DNA from: JBFWNG01 sp050251195
GTDB taxonomy: Bacteria; Bdellovibrionota_B; Oligoflexia; Oligoflexales; Oligoflexaceae
Direction of reading: 5' to 3'
Assembly: GCA_050251195.1 (NCBI GenBank)
Contig: JBFWNG010000010.1
Location: 94,178 to 158,177, forward strand
Length of the DNA: 64,000 nucleotides
The position numbers and the translations under genes are program-made. The notes below the pieces were generated by a model that saw nothing but the letters and a program-made list of their open reading frames with translations, did not search any database and was not told the origin of the DNA. Of this stretch, positions 34,492-42,991 are shown piece after piece; positions within the stretch are counted from its first letter, which is position 1, and each line of letters begins with the position of its first letter.

Positions 34492-35034
34492 ATGAAGTTT
34501 ACGAAAGGTATCCTCGCGACTTTATTTGTAATTTCGTGCGGATCCAACAACCCGTCCAGTATCTCAAGTCAAGACCAGTTCCCCACAATGCCCGACGATT
34601 CGATGACCCCAGGCAGCCTTTGCAGCAGGCCTACGGAGCGTCGCTATCCCGAGCAGATCGCGTATTGCAAACGAAATGTTGCAAGCCAAACCAAGCGCAA
34701 CATCATCAGAACTTACGATGAAACGTTTGGGTATCAGATCGAAAGCATGAACCGCGCTGAATTCAAAATTGATCACCTCATTCCTCTATGCATGGGCGGC
34801 AGCAACGAAGTTGACAATCTCTGGCCACAGCACTCATCTGTTTACATGCACACGGACCTTCTTGAGCAAAGACTGTGCGAGATAATGGCTCGAGGCGAAT
34901 TGCACCAAGCAAAAGCCGTCGAAGTTATCCGCCAAGCAAAACACGATTTTGACTTTGCTGACCGTCTTCGCGATGCGCTTCAAAGTAACTCATCGATGGA
35001 CGAAGAAGACATCGACGCAATGCAGCGCAACTAA
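34492..35034 (+). CDS. HNH-endonuclease-like lipoprotein
   Basis: This 180-residue product starts at ATG 34492 with GGGAG 5 nt upstream. A lipobox VISC is followed by GSNNPSS. The central motif KIDHLIPLCMGGSNEVDNLW, then PQH, is the His-x(2)-Pro-Leu ... Gly-Gly-Ser-Asn ... Asn-Leu-Trp pattern of HNH nucleases. Its position on a lipid-anchored exported protein suggests a surface or periplasmic nuclease that degrades extracellular DNA. A terminator follows directly. Confidence 0.8.
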   Translation: MKFTKGILATLFVISCGSNNPSSISSQDQFPTMPDDSMTPGSLCSRPTERRYPEQIAYCKRNVASQTKRNIIRTYDETFGYQIESMNRAEFKIDHLIPLCMGGSNEVDNLWPQHSSVYMHTDLLEQRLCEIMARGELHQAKAVEVIRQAKHDFDFADRLRDALQSNSSMDEEDIDAMQRN

Positions 35035-35046
35035 CCCAAAAATCAA

Positions 35047-35078
35047 ATGCCCAACGCAAAGGCGTTGGGCATTTTCTA
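35047..35078 (+). terminator. Terminator of the HNH lipoprotein gene
   Basis: Stem AATGCCCAACGC / GCGTTGGGCATT around AAAG, followed by TTCTATTTCT; it starts 12 nt after the stop codon. Confidence 0.88.
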
Positions 35079-35105
35079 TTTCTCCAATACCTCATTTTTC
35101 AACGC

Positions 35106-35170
35106 CTTCTTATTCCGCGCTTCCGACATTCCGCGTTTCCGCGTTTAAATTTAATCGCGGAAACGCGGAA
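35106..35170. repeat. Dispersed TTCCGCG-rich palindromic repeat, copy 2
   Basis: It contains TTCTTATTCCGCGCTTCCG, then a perfect 15-bp inverted repeat TTCCGCGTTTCCGCG / CGCGGAAACGCGGAA (35129-35143 with 35156-35170) around an AT-only 12-nt loop. The unit TTCCGCG or its variant recurs four times. It lies in the 299-bp gene-free gap before the EF-hand lipoprotein. Confidence 0.85.
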
Positions 35171-35333
35171 ATTTAAGAAACGCAGAATTCTAAGAAACGC
35201 GACCAGATTGTTCCGCAAAACCTCAACCTATTGATATTAAATACTTTTCAGAAAATGCCGTCAATATCTCCCAGCACTTACCGATACCTGGACCAACATC
35301 ACAGCTATGCCTTAGTTCAATATTGGAGGAAAC

Positions 35334-36773
35334 ATGCGCATGACTAGAAAGCTACTGGCGTTATCGTGCCTGATGGCAATGACTACCCACTGCAAAAAGA
35401 AAGAGTCCGATCCCAAAACCACGCAAACGAAACAAGACGGCGGCTATAACGGCGAAACCGATGAGGAAGATCTTGTAGCAGTTTCCGGAACATTGAATGT
35501 TCAGGCATTGCGTCTTGCCGGAGCGGACGTCACTCATGTGGTAGCTCTTGAAACCGAGACTGGCGCGACGGCTTATGGAGAAGTTGCAGCCGACGGCAGT
35601 TTCGCTCTGGACATAGACAAAGATAAACCTTGGGTCATCACTTATATCGACAGTTCTCAAACCGGAGCCGACATGATCGTATCGATGTTCGCATCCGAAA
35701 CGCTCGATACCATGAACGTGGGCGAAGACGTGACCGACGTTTCCTTAGGGACTGTTGACGCCTCTGACGAGAAAGCTGAGATGGACGTATCCGCCGAAGC
35801 ATTCCTGGATGCGATTGGCATGTCTGAAGATACAGCTGAGACGGTAGGAGCTGTGGACGACGTGTCCTTACGTTACAGCAACCCCGACATCGACAATAAC
35901 GGCGAAGTCGATTCGCTCGAGGAAAAGTCCTACATGATCGACTTTCACAACCGTTTTACGGCTAAGACTGCCGACGGTTCGACGCCGCTGACAATTCAGG
36001 ATATGAAAAACCAATTCTATCCAGACAATGCGGTTTTTTCTTATACCGGGACAGGCGTCGTGCCTCAGATTCCTAAGTCTGATTTGGACGACGAGGCTCC
36101 TGATACTTATGCCTGGACATTCAGCGTCGACATGCCAACCGCAACCAACGGCGGCGAAGTATGCGACGGCATGGCTGCCGGCGATACGATCACAGCGGGT
36201 ACAGAGTGCACGCTTGAGCACTCGGACAACTCCGGCGCAAACGGCGATAACCTGTTTGCATTCGGTATCGAAACATCCAACCTCCAATCCGGTGATTACA
36301 CTTTGAATGTCGGTTCAAAAACATACACTTGGAAAAATGTTGCCGTTTCTGACTTCAGCGCAGGCGAAGGATTTCTAGTGTTGTTCACGCAGATCGACGT
36401 AGACGACAACACCAACAAGATTACCGGCCTTAGCTATAAATGGCAGATTAAAGGTGCCGACGGCGTTTACACCCCAGCTACTGACGAAGTCATCAAAACG
36501 ATCGTCAAGGGTGACGACAACGGCTTTGGCGGATATGTTAGCTTGAAATACCTAAATGACGAATCCAAGGGTTCGCTTGGCGTTATGATCCCAAGAGAAT
36601 CTTCGGGAAGCATCGTATTTGCGGACGCCATCGAAGCTGACGATGAAACGGTAAGGATAGACGGTTCGGAGCTGACAGAAGACATGGTTCTCGACGGCGT
36701 TCTGTTCAGCGACTTCACAGGAAACCCTGGCATTAGCTACGACGACAAACTCGGTATGAGATTCTTTTTCTAA
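35334..36773 (+). CDS. Large acidic lipoprotein with EF-hand-like loop
   Basis: This 479-residue product starts at ATG with GGAGG 4 nt upstream. The signal ends AMTTHC (Cys20) followed by KKKES. Near residue 190 DIDNNGEVDSLEE is a canonical EF-hand loop (D-x-D-x-N-G-x-x-D-x-x-E), so it probably binds calcium. The rest is acidic, rich in Asp, Gly and Thr, with beta segments (YTLNVGSKTYTWKNVAVSDF). No full-length family is recognised. A terminator follows the stop. Confidence 0.7.
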   Translation: MRMTRKLLALSCLMAMTTHCKKKESDPKTTQTKQDGGYNGETDEEDLVAVSGTLNVQALRLAGADVTHVVALETETGATAYGEVAADGSFALDIDKDKPWVITYIDSSQTGADMIVSMFASETLDTMNVGEDVTDVSLGTVDASDEKAEMDVSAEAFLDAIGMSEDTAETVGAVDDVSLRYSNPDIDNNGEVDSLEEKSYMIDFHNRFTAKTADGSTPLTIQDMKNQFYPDNAVFSYTGTGVVPQIPKSDLDDEAPDTYAWTFSVDMPTATNGGEVCDGMAAGDTITAGTECTLEHSDNSGANGDNLFAFGIETSNLQSGDYTLNVGSKTYTWKNVAVSDFSAGEGFLVLFTQIDVDDNTNKITGLSYKWQIKGADGVYTPATDEVIKTIVKGDDNGFGGYVSLKYLNDESKGSLGVMIPRESSGSIVFADAIEADDETVRIDGSELTEDMVLDGVLFSDFTGNPGISYDDKLGMRFFF

Positions 36774-36794
36774 TTCTTCAAGACTCCTAGATGT

Positions 36795-36827
36795 AGGCGG
36801 GTGGCAAAGCATCCGCCTTTTCTTTTT
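36795..36827 (+). terminator. Terminator of the EF-hand lipoprotein gene
   Basis: Stem AGGCGGGTG / CATCCGCCT (one G-T pair) around GCAAAG, followed by TTTCTTTTT; the stem starts 22 nt after the stop codon. Confidence 0.88.
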
Positions 36828-36873
36828 CGGCACGTTTCTCGCAAGACACGGACGCTCTCATTGAGGAGGTCCC

Positions 36874-37635
36874 GTGCGCACTCGAAAATTTGCCATACCC
36901 ATGTGCCTCATGCTCGCTGCCTGCGGTCCCGCTCGAGGTAAAAACCCGCCACGGGAAGGAGACCGAGCCCAACAGTCCTACCTGTGGAAGAAACGCAATT
37001 TGCCTATCAACGGGCGTTACAGTTTATTGCCGATAGAGTTTTACATTGACCAGGAAGCAACGACTGAACAACAGCTTGCGATCGAAAGCGCTGCGCAAAG
37101 TTGGAACAATGCGGTTGGGTTCGACTTGCTCAGGACTTCAGGATTACGCGAAAATCCTCTAAAATCCAACCCCACTGATCCATTCTTATTGCTCAACGAC
37201 GGTGCAATTGGCGTCTGGTTTGCTAACGACTGGTCTTGGATGGAAAACTCGGAGAACGCCGCAGGAACGACCTTGTGGTGCTTCACTCACGAAGAATCCG
37301 AAATAGGCGCAAGCGACATCTACCTCAACGCTGACGAGAACATACTCGGAAATTTTCTAAAAGCTCCGGAGCTGGAAGGGCTGCACGTAGATACGGAAAG
37401 CCTGGCTCTTCATGAATTTGGCCACCTCCTCGGCCTCTCGCACACCACAGAAGAGTGGGATCCCAACTCTGTGATGCATCCCGTTCTACCCCCTTTCGCC
37501 AAACGACAACTCACAGACAAAGATATTGCTATTGTCCGAGCGCTTTACCGCGACGAGTGGGATGAACGTCTTCGATGGTTTCAGAACAACGCTAATTCTT
37601 CTGATTCGCAAACGTCCTGCGGGAAGTTGCCTTAA
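36874..37635 (+). CDS. Matrixin-like zinc metalloprotease lipoprotein
   Basis: This is a secreted metzincin. The start is GTG (36874) with GAGGAGGT just 3 nt upstream. The lipobox LAAC is followed by GPARG. The zinc site HEFGHLLGLSH (H-E-x-x-H-x-x-G-x-x-H) is near residue 175, and the Met-turn SVMHP follows. A YIDQ...LAIESAAQSWN block resembles the start of matrixin catalytic domains. It is 253 residues, close to a bare catalytic domain; no separate pro-region motif is seen. Confidence 0.85.
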   Translation: MRTRKFAIPMCLMLAACGPARGKNPPREGDRAQQSYLWKKRNLPINGRYSLLPIEFYIDQEATTEQQLAIESAAQSWNNAVGFDLLRTSGLRENPLKSNPTDPFLLLNDGAIGVWFANDWSWMENSENAAGTTLWCFTHEESEIGASDIYLNADENILGNFLKAPELEGLHVDTESLALHEFGHLLGLSHTTEEWDPNSVMHPVLPPFAKRQLTDKDIAIVRALYRDEWDERLRWFQNNANSSDSQTSCGKLP

Positions 37636-37682
37636 TATGAGATCCTTCGCCTTCGGCTCCAACCTGTGGGACAATTCCTTCT

Positions 37683-37748
37683 GCGTTTCCTTTATTCCGC
37701 GTTTCCGCGTTCAATTAAGAGATCGCGGAAACGCTGAGGTTTGGGAAA
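37683..37748. repeat. Dispersed TTCCGCG-rich palindromic repeat, copy 3
   Basis: The first 36 bases match copy 1 with one mismatch. Arms CGTTTCCGCG / CGCGGAAACG (37700-37709 with 37724-37733) flank a 14-nt loop, and the match to copy 1 resumes at AACGCTGAGGTTTGG. It lies between the matrixin gene and the terminator of the convergent acidic lipoprotein gene. Confidence 0.85.
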
Positions 37749-37789
37749 GATGGCCTTCGACGCAGGTGACGGGCTTCGGGATGACGAAT

Positions 37790-37819
37790 TAAAAGGAGCC
37801 AGGCAAAATGCCTGGCTCC
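37790..37819 (-). terminator. Terminator of the acidic lipoprotein gene
   Basis: Perfect 10-bp stem GGAGCCAGGC / GCCTGGCTCC with a 5-nt loop; on the minus strand it is followed by TTTTAATT. It starts 22 nt after the stop codon. Confidence 0.92.
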
Positions 37820-37841
37820 GAGATGATTGTCTATCCCGTTT

Positions 37842-39212
37842 TCAGAAGAAGGCGTGTTCTTCTGCTGTGCTGGATTCAGCTGTCTCTTCGCCAGAGAATG
37901 GCTGATCAGGATCGCGGGTTTCCTCTAGTTTCTGCACTTCGAAATTCAGACCTTCGGTAAGCTCGTTTTTCTCGCCGCCCATCACTGACTTCACAGTATC
38001 AGCGAGGTATTTGCGAGCGTCTTCTACCGAGCGTTTGCCGGTTGCGATTTCGTTGGCAAGGTTAAGAGCCAAGAAGTTGAATTGTTCTTGGTCGCACATT
38101 GCGGAAAGCTCACCTTTGGTTCTCTTAACAATCAAGCTGCCGTCGAACTTGGACACGTCGCCGATTTTGTCCAGAGGAACTCGGTAGCTAATTGTTTGCT
38201 CGAGGTAATCTTTGTGAGGTTGTGGGAAGTTGTGCAAAATCTCGTCTTTGAAAACTTTGATGTGAATAAAGGAACCTTTGTTGTGCCAGATAAGGGCAGT
38301 TTTTGTGGCTTCGTCAGGCAAACCGTATTTTTTTGCCATTTTCATTGCCGCGAGGCGTGGACCTTCAGCCCATTCTGCAACAAGGTTGTTGAGTCTCTCA
38401 CATTTGCTGCCTTGTTCTTCAGAACCTAGCTCATCGCCTTCTTCAGCGTAGCTTTGCATCTCATTTTCGTCAGACTGTCCGACTTCGGATTGAGATGGTT
38501 CAGAAGATTCTTCTTGGCCGACTTCAGTTTGTTGAGGATTCTCGCTTTGGCTTGGTTCGGTTTGTGATTGCTCAGCTTGTTGTTGTTGTGCCTGAGACTG
38601 TGATTGTTCAGCGGATTCCTTTTCATCCTGTTTTTCGCTTTGCTCGGTTTGAGCTTGGATAGGTTGTTGGCCAACTTCAGTTTGAGACTGCTCGGGTTCA
38701 AGAGGCTTTTCTTCTTCAGTCGGTTTTTGTTGCTGTTGTGGTTTTTCTTCGTCAACGGATTGCTCTTCAACAGGTTTTTCTTCTTTGTTGGGCATCTCGT
38801 CTTGGCTTACTTCAGTTTGTGATTGAACTGGAGTTTGGCCGACCTCAGTGGATTGCTCTTGTTTTCCTTTTTCTTCTTCTTTGCTTTCTTCTTTACCTTT
38901 TTGCTCTTCTTCTCCTTTTTCACTTTGACCTACATTGCCTTGCTGTTTTTCTTCCTCTTTACTTGCTTCTTCGCCTGACTGTTCATCAGACCCTTGTTCG
39001 ATCATGCAGAAATCAAGCGAACCTGATTCTTCTCCTGATCCTGTTTCCTTCGATCCTTTCTCTTCTTCTTTACCTTTCTCTTCCGACTTCTTCTCTTCAT
39101 CTGAGATTTTCTCGTCTTCTTGAGCAAAGGCGACGTCTTTATGCGGCGAGCGCTTGCTGTTGGTGCAAGCGGACGCCAAGAGTAGACATGACGCAGCGAC
39201 AAAAAGTTTCAT
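37842..39212 (-). CDS. Lipoprotein with long Glu/Gln/Lys/Ser-rich disordered region
   Basis: This 456-residue product starts MKLFVAASCLLLASAC (lipobox ASAC). Residues about 30-265 are almost entirely E, Q, K, S, G, P, T and V, with a recurring unit around TEVGQ or SEVGQ (STEVGQ, QTEVGQ, QSEVGQ), and must be disordered. A compact C-terminal domain (about 270-430) has Cys residues (KCERL, SAMCDQ) and normal composition (ALIWHNKGSFIHIKVF). No family is recognised. The disordered part could be a spacer that lifts the C-terminal domain from the membrane surface. Confidence 0.7.
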   Translation of the reverse strand: MKLFVAASCLLLASACTNSKRSPHKDVAFAQEDEKISDEEKKSEEKGKEEEKGSKETGSGEESGSLDFCMIEQGSDEQSGEEASKEEEKQQGNVGQSEKGEEEQKGKEESKEEEKGKQEQSTEVGQTPVQSQTEVSQDEMPNKEEKPVEEQSVDEEKPQQQQKPTEEEKPLEPEQSQTEVGQQPIQAQTEQSEKQDEKESAEQSQSQAQQQQAEQSQTEPSQSENPQQTEVGQEESSEPSQSEVGQSDENEMQSYAEEGDELGSEEQGSKCERLNNLVAEWAEGPRLAAMKMAKKYGLPDEATKTALIWHNKGSFIHIKVFKDEILHNFPQPHKDYLEQTISYRVPLDKIGDVSKFDGSLIVKRTKGELSAMCDQEQFNFLALNLANEIATGKRSVEDARKYLADTVKSVMGGEKNELTEGLNFEVQKLEETRDPDQPFSGEETAESSTAEEHAFF

Positions 39213-39403
39213 ACTTATTCCTCCGATTAATGGTTCCGTGCCGGCGGCTCGCTGACAAGGACGATGCCGCGTGACGGTGGGAGGAAATGCAAGAAGAACA
39301 CCAGTTGGACGAAGAGCTTGCTCCTCGTCCTTTTCAAAAGAAGAGTTTATTATCGCGTAGGGAGAAAAAATTCGTCGTTTTAGACCTGCGTTATTGTAGC
39401 AAA

Positions 39404-40573
39404 TCAGATTCCCATATCAGGACCTTCGATACCGGGACCGCCGACTCCGGGACCGACATTGCCTCCGCCACTTGGCTCAAATTTGTTGTTGTTGCCTTTG
39501 CCCCAGTGTTCGAGATCAGATGTCCCTTCCAGCGAAAGAGGATTGCCTTTGCCGGTGTAATTGATTTTATAGATCATGTTCCAAGGACCTTTAGGAGGTT
39601 TCGGATTCTTCAAAAACACTTCACTTTCACTGGTGCAAACGCTTGCCGTCGCATCTTCGGGAACGCCTGCCGGACCAGATGTGAAGACATATTCCGCATG
39701 AGGCGTTTTAAGTTTTAGCGATTCGCATATATTGTGATGATGACCTATTTCTTCTTTTTCAGTCACGACAATCCGTTTGCCTTTAACATCAGCAGGCAGA
39801 AAGTCTTGGTTGTCTATAACGGCAATTTCAGTGTATTCGGCCCCCCAACCACCTGATGTACCTGCCATTGGGCAATAACTGATTTCTATGCGCGCTTGTT
39901 CAACCTCAACAAAAACATGTTCAAGAGTTGAGCTGCACGTTGTTCCAGAAAAGGGATCGAACATAGGTTCGAGTGTTCCCACAACAATTTCTTTGGCCGC
40001 CAACGAGGCGCTATATGGAATATAGCCTTCGTCCTTTTTCTTTTCGTTTACGACACCGACAAGAGATGACTCTCCCGCTTTAAAGGCTTGAATCACAATT
40101 CGGTTATCCACAGTTTCAAAAAACCACTCACTGTATCGATTGACAATCTTTAGCGTCGAAAAATCTCCCATCATCGCCTCAAGGAGTCCTTCAACAACGG
40201 CGTCACTCTTTACGGACATGATGATATATACGTTCTCTTGTAACCGTTGCACAATTCTTCGAAGGGAGATTTCACCGGAGACCTCGTTGTAACACGTATC
40301 GAGACGAACGTTGTGATCATTTTGTTGACCTATCGAACCGACGTTGTTCCAGCCTGGAAAGGGCGTCTCATTTGCTTGAGGTAAGTTCGTGACCGCTTTC
40401 AAAGCCAAGCGAATTTCCGACTCCCCGCCTTGGCAACCAACTTTCCCGATATCCTTTTCAAGATCTTCAGCCATGACCCACTTGTCTTCTACAACGCTAG
40501 AAGTGTCCTTGGTGAAACTGCGCGATGTTTTGCAGGCGACTAAAGCAAACGACAGTACGATATAGCGGTACAT
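39404..40573 (-). CDS. Lipoprotein, function unknown, Gly-rich C-terminus
   Basis: This 389-residue product starts at ATG 40573 with GGAG 6 nt upstream; a longer frame to 40681 lacks a signal peptide. The lipobox ALVAC is followed by KTSRS. The mature part has several Cys (IGKVGCQGGESE, RLDTCYNE, FSGTTCSSTLEH) and ends in a Gly/Pro tail (GGGNVGPGVGGPGIEGP). No known domain is recognised. A promoter TTGAAA-N17-GACAAT lies upstream, judged by eye. Confidence 0.6.
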   Translation of the reverse strand: MYRYIVLSFALVACKTSRSFTKDTSSVVEDKWVMAEDLEKDIGKVGCQGGESEIRLALKAVTNLPQANETPFPGWNNVGSIGQQNDHNVRLDTCYNEVSGEISLRRIVQRLQENVYIIMSVKSDAVVEGLLEAMMGDFSTLKIVNRYSEWFFETVDNRIVIQAFKAGESSLVGVVNEKKKDEGYIPYSASLAAKEIVVGTLEPMFDPFSGTTCSSTLEHVFVEVEQARIEISYCPMAGTSGGWGAEYTEIAVIDNQDFLPADVKGKRIVVTEKEEIGHHHNICESLKLKTPHAEYVFTSGPAGVPEDATASVCTSESEVFLKNPKPPKGPWNMIYKINYTGKGNPLSLEGTSDLEHWGKGNNNKFEPSGGGNVGPGVGGPGIEGPDMGI

Positions 40574-40739
40574 AAAGCGCTCCGAGATTTTGAGTGTATA
40601 TAGATTGTCCCAGACCGCACCATGGTTTTCAAGTGCTTTCGAAAGGCAATGATTCTTGCGGATTACGGTTAGATTCGTCAAAAACGTTCGCCGGTTGTAG
40701 GTTGTTGGGAAAAACCAGCAAAACCTTAAGGGGACACGA

Positions 40740-41513
40740 TTAGCGGGTCAAAATGTCGTAAGAGAGTCGCATCAGTATAAGACCGACAACAATCAAGAAG
40801 ACTTTGCGAACAAATGTGCTGCCCTTGGCGATTGCCATATGGCTGCCGATATATCCACCTACAACGTTGGCAAAAGCCATGGGAACTCCGAGTCTGTATT
40901 CAACGAGACCCGAACTGGCAAAGTAGCCAATGGCGGCCACATTAGTTGCAAGATTAATGACCTTAGCGCTTGCGCTGCCCTCAAGAAAATCCATCCCCAT
41001 AAGCCCAACAAAACCAAAGACGAGAAAGACTCCGGTGCCTGGACCAAGAAAGCCGTCGTAGAAACCGACAAGGCCAGCAATCATCAACGCTTTGAGCAGC
41101 GGAAATCGGACAGCTTCCTTTCGTACCCGAATAACACCGAATGTGTTTCTGGCGACGGTAAACAAGAGAACAGCTACAAGCACAACAGCAATAGCCGGCT
41201 TTATCTTTTCCGGATCGGCATAACTCACCGCCACGGCACCTGCCATTGCCGTAGCGCCGGCCAGGATCGCACTTGGCAAGATACGGCGCACGTCGAGCTT
41301 GACGTGGCGCAGATACTTGACGGTAGCAACACCTGTTCCCCAAATCGAAGAGAATTTGTTGGTCCCCAACAGCGGTGCGACCGCGGCACTAGGAAACACA
41401 AGAAAGAGGGCAGGAAGCTGAATCAAACCGCCCCCGCCCGCTATGGCGTCAACGGTTCCCGCAAAAAAGGCGACCGTCGACAATATGAGAATATGTGTTA
41501 GAGAAACGTCCAA
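40740..41513 (-). CDS. TSUP-family (TauE/SafE) membrane transporter
   Basis: This inner-membrane protein of the 4-toluene-sulfonate/sulfite uptake-export family has 257 residues and about eight helices. Family motifs are AFFAGTVDAIAGGGGLIQLPAL and the second-half repeat GLVGFYDGFLGPGTGVFLVF (two related halves, as expected). Likely cargo is an anion such as sulfite or an organosulfonate; this cannot be resolved here. The start is TTG at 41513 and no upstream ATG exists in frame. Confidence 0.88.
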   Translation of the reverse strand: MDVSLTHILILSTVAFFAGTVDAIAGGGGLIQLPALFLVFPSAAVAPLLGTNKFSSIWGTGVATVKYLRHVKLDVRRILPSAILAGATAMAGAVAVSYADPEKIKPAIAVVLVAVLLFTVARNTFGVIRVRKEAVRFPLLKALMIAGLVGFYDGFLGPGTGVFLVFGFVGLMGMDFLEGSASAKVINLATNVAAIGYFASSGLVEYRLGVPMAFANVVGGYIGSHMAIAKGSTFVRKVFLIVVGLILMRLSYDILTR

Positions 41514-41544
41514 ACTCGCCCATCCTAAAGCGTTGTATGATCTT

Positions 41545-41578
41545 AAAAGAAAAAGCCGAGGCGTTCAACACCTCGGCT
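41545..41578 (-). terminator. Terminator of the 41600-42829 lipoprotein gene
   Basis: Stem AGCCGAGG / CCTCGGCT (41554-41561 with 41571-41578), 9-nt loop; on the minus strand it is followed by TTTTTCTTTT. Confidence 0.9.
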
Positions 41579-41599
41579 CAGGATAAGATATTTTCGTTA

Positions 41600-42829
41600 T
41601 TACTTTTCTTGGTAGAAAAGGTTGACGCTAACGTCTTCGTTCCAGAATCCGGAGTCGTTTTCGCGTTCGACTTTCACTTTAATGAAAGTGTAGGTGACCA
41701 CAGCTGCGGGATCGTCCTTAGCGGTTGGTTTGGTTACCCATTCAGGTGACAAGGTTAAACGACGACCAATTGCATCCGCGTGAACGATCGGCTTGCCGTC
41801 TTTGTCTAATTTGAGCTCGGCTTTACCGAGGCCCAAGGCAGAAACGGTGAGATCTTTGAGGCTGCTTGGAGTAAGTTCGATGTCGCGATCAAACCACAAC
41901 GTTACGCTACCCTCTGCATTAACGCCGCCGTTGTCTATGCTACTTCCTTCCAGAACAGGCGTACTAGTTCCTGCTTCGAGTTTTACTAAAACTTCAAACG
42001 GCTCGTCTGTCAGCTTTGTAACGTTGCCGCGAAGGCCGACGATGATATTTTCTTCCTTCGTGGACATTACGGTAGGTGCATTACTGCCCGCGGGAGGGAT
42101 AATCGTGTATACATATTCACCACCCAGCACGAGATCTTCTCCGTTAAAAGTCGCATTGCCCGACTCGTCTGTTTTTCCAACAAGTGTTTGAACGCGGCTT
42201 TGAGAAAAACGGAACACCTCTCCGCCTTCACCCACATGCTCGCCTTCGTCGCTTTGTCCTGCGGCAACATTCGCGAGTGTTGGCTTGAGAACCACTTGGG
42301 CGCCTTCAAGCGTTTGGCCTTTGTAGAGAACATTAACGGACAAGTCTTGAGCTTCAACCCCTTTGGGGAAAAGGTTGATATTAGCAAGTAGAGTAGGTGA
42401 CGCTTTGGGCTGTTCGCCTTCTGCCAGATCTTTTGGCTCGTTTCCTGGAATGCGGATTTCCGCTTCGAAATCCTGATAACCGTCTTGCCAAACGACTAAC
42501 GGCAAGGTTTCGTTCACAGGAACGCCGCAAAGATAGTATTCGCCTACCAGCGCCTTGTTGGTATTGGGATGGTTGGGATTGGAAACGCGATAGTGGCCTT
42601 TAATCATCACGTTGTTAGCGAAGACATAGACGCCCCTGTCTCCTCTTGCACCGCCCGTCAAACCGACGCGCTCTTGCGTGATGCCGTTCGTGATGACGCC
42701 TTCGACACAACCTTTATCTATTGCGTTATACATGCCAGGTTTTTTGCTGTTATTGTCTTTGGTCAATACGCCGCAAGACATTGTACCCGCGACAACTCCG
42801 ATAAATAGAACAGAACTTCTCAACTTCAT
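41600..42829 (-). CDS. Lipoprotein with carboxypeptidase-regulatory-like/Ig-like folds
   Basis: This 409-residue product starts at ATG 42829 with GGAGG 4 nt upstream. The signal ends GTMSC followed by GVLTK. The first domain has CVEGVITNGITQERVGL ... YYLCGVPVNETLPLVVWQDG, the transthyretin-like pattern of carboxypeptidase-regulatory domains. The C-terminal half is beta-rich with SVTLWFDRDIELTPSSLKDL, an Ig-like (SbsA/Big_5-type) signature. It is probably a surface-exposed binding or scaffold protein. It has its own terminator. Confidence 0.65.
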   Translation of the reverse strand: MKLRSSVLFIGVVAGTMSCGVLTKDNNSKKPGMYNAIDKGCVEGVITNGITQERVGLTGGARGDRGVYVFANNVMIKGHYRVSNPNHPNTNKALVGEYYLCGVPVNETLPLVVWQDGYQDFEAEIRIPGNEPKDLAEGEQPKASPTLLANINLFPKGVEAQDLSVNVLYKGQTLEGAQVVLKPTLANVAAGQSDEGEHVGEGGEVFRFSQSRVQTLVGKTDESGNATFNGEDLVLGGEYVYTIIPPAGSNAPTVMSTKEENIIVGLRGNVTKLTDEPFEVLVKLEAGTSTPVLEGSSIDNGGVNAEGSVTLWFDRDIELTPSSLKDLTVSALGLGKAELKLDKDGKPIVHADAIGRRLTLSPEWVTKPTAKDDPAAVVTYTFIKVKVERENDSGFWNEDVSVNLFYQEK

Positions 42830-42898
42830 TGTTCCTCCAAGTTTTGTTGCAAATTGTGCAAAGGTTATAACCAAAAAGGGAGGAGGACACAAATGTTA

Positions 42899-42947
42899 AA
42901 TGTCCCGAAATTTCACCATTCCAAGAGCGGTGAAAAATCGAGACATT
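42899..42947. other. Long imperfect hairpin upstream of the 42829 start
   Basis: Three stem segments pair in order: AATGTC/GACATT, CGA/TCG and TTTCACC/GGTGAAA around an 11-nt loop. A second perfect hairpin GCCCAACG/CGTTGGGC is at 42963-42983, directly after the S41 protease stop. Neither has a good T-tract; they could be a processed 3' end of the protease mRNA or a leader element of the next gene. Confidence 0.4.
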
Positions 42948-42991
42948 CAGATATTTCGTACTGCCCAACGCAATACGTTGGGCTCTCTCTA

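Noticed and set aside
38400..39130. Repeating DNA suggestive of a CRISPR or tandem array
   Set aside because: The repetition follows codon use for Glu, Gln, Lys and Ser in one reading frame, units are irregular, and there are no spacer-like unique segments.
38738..39274. Leu/Phe-rich plus-strand frame opposite the acidic lipoprotein
   Set aside because: It is the antisense of Glu/Gln/Lys codons, which creates false hydrophobic stretches; there is no start signal.
39307..39334. GGACGA...TCGTCC hairpin followed by TTTTC on the plus strand
   Set aside because: It looks like a terminator but no plus-strand gene precedes it; it may be chance or a weak 3' element of the minus-strand gene at 39404.
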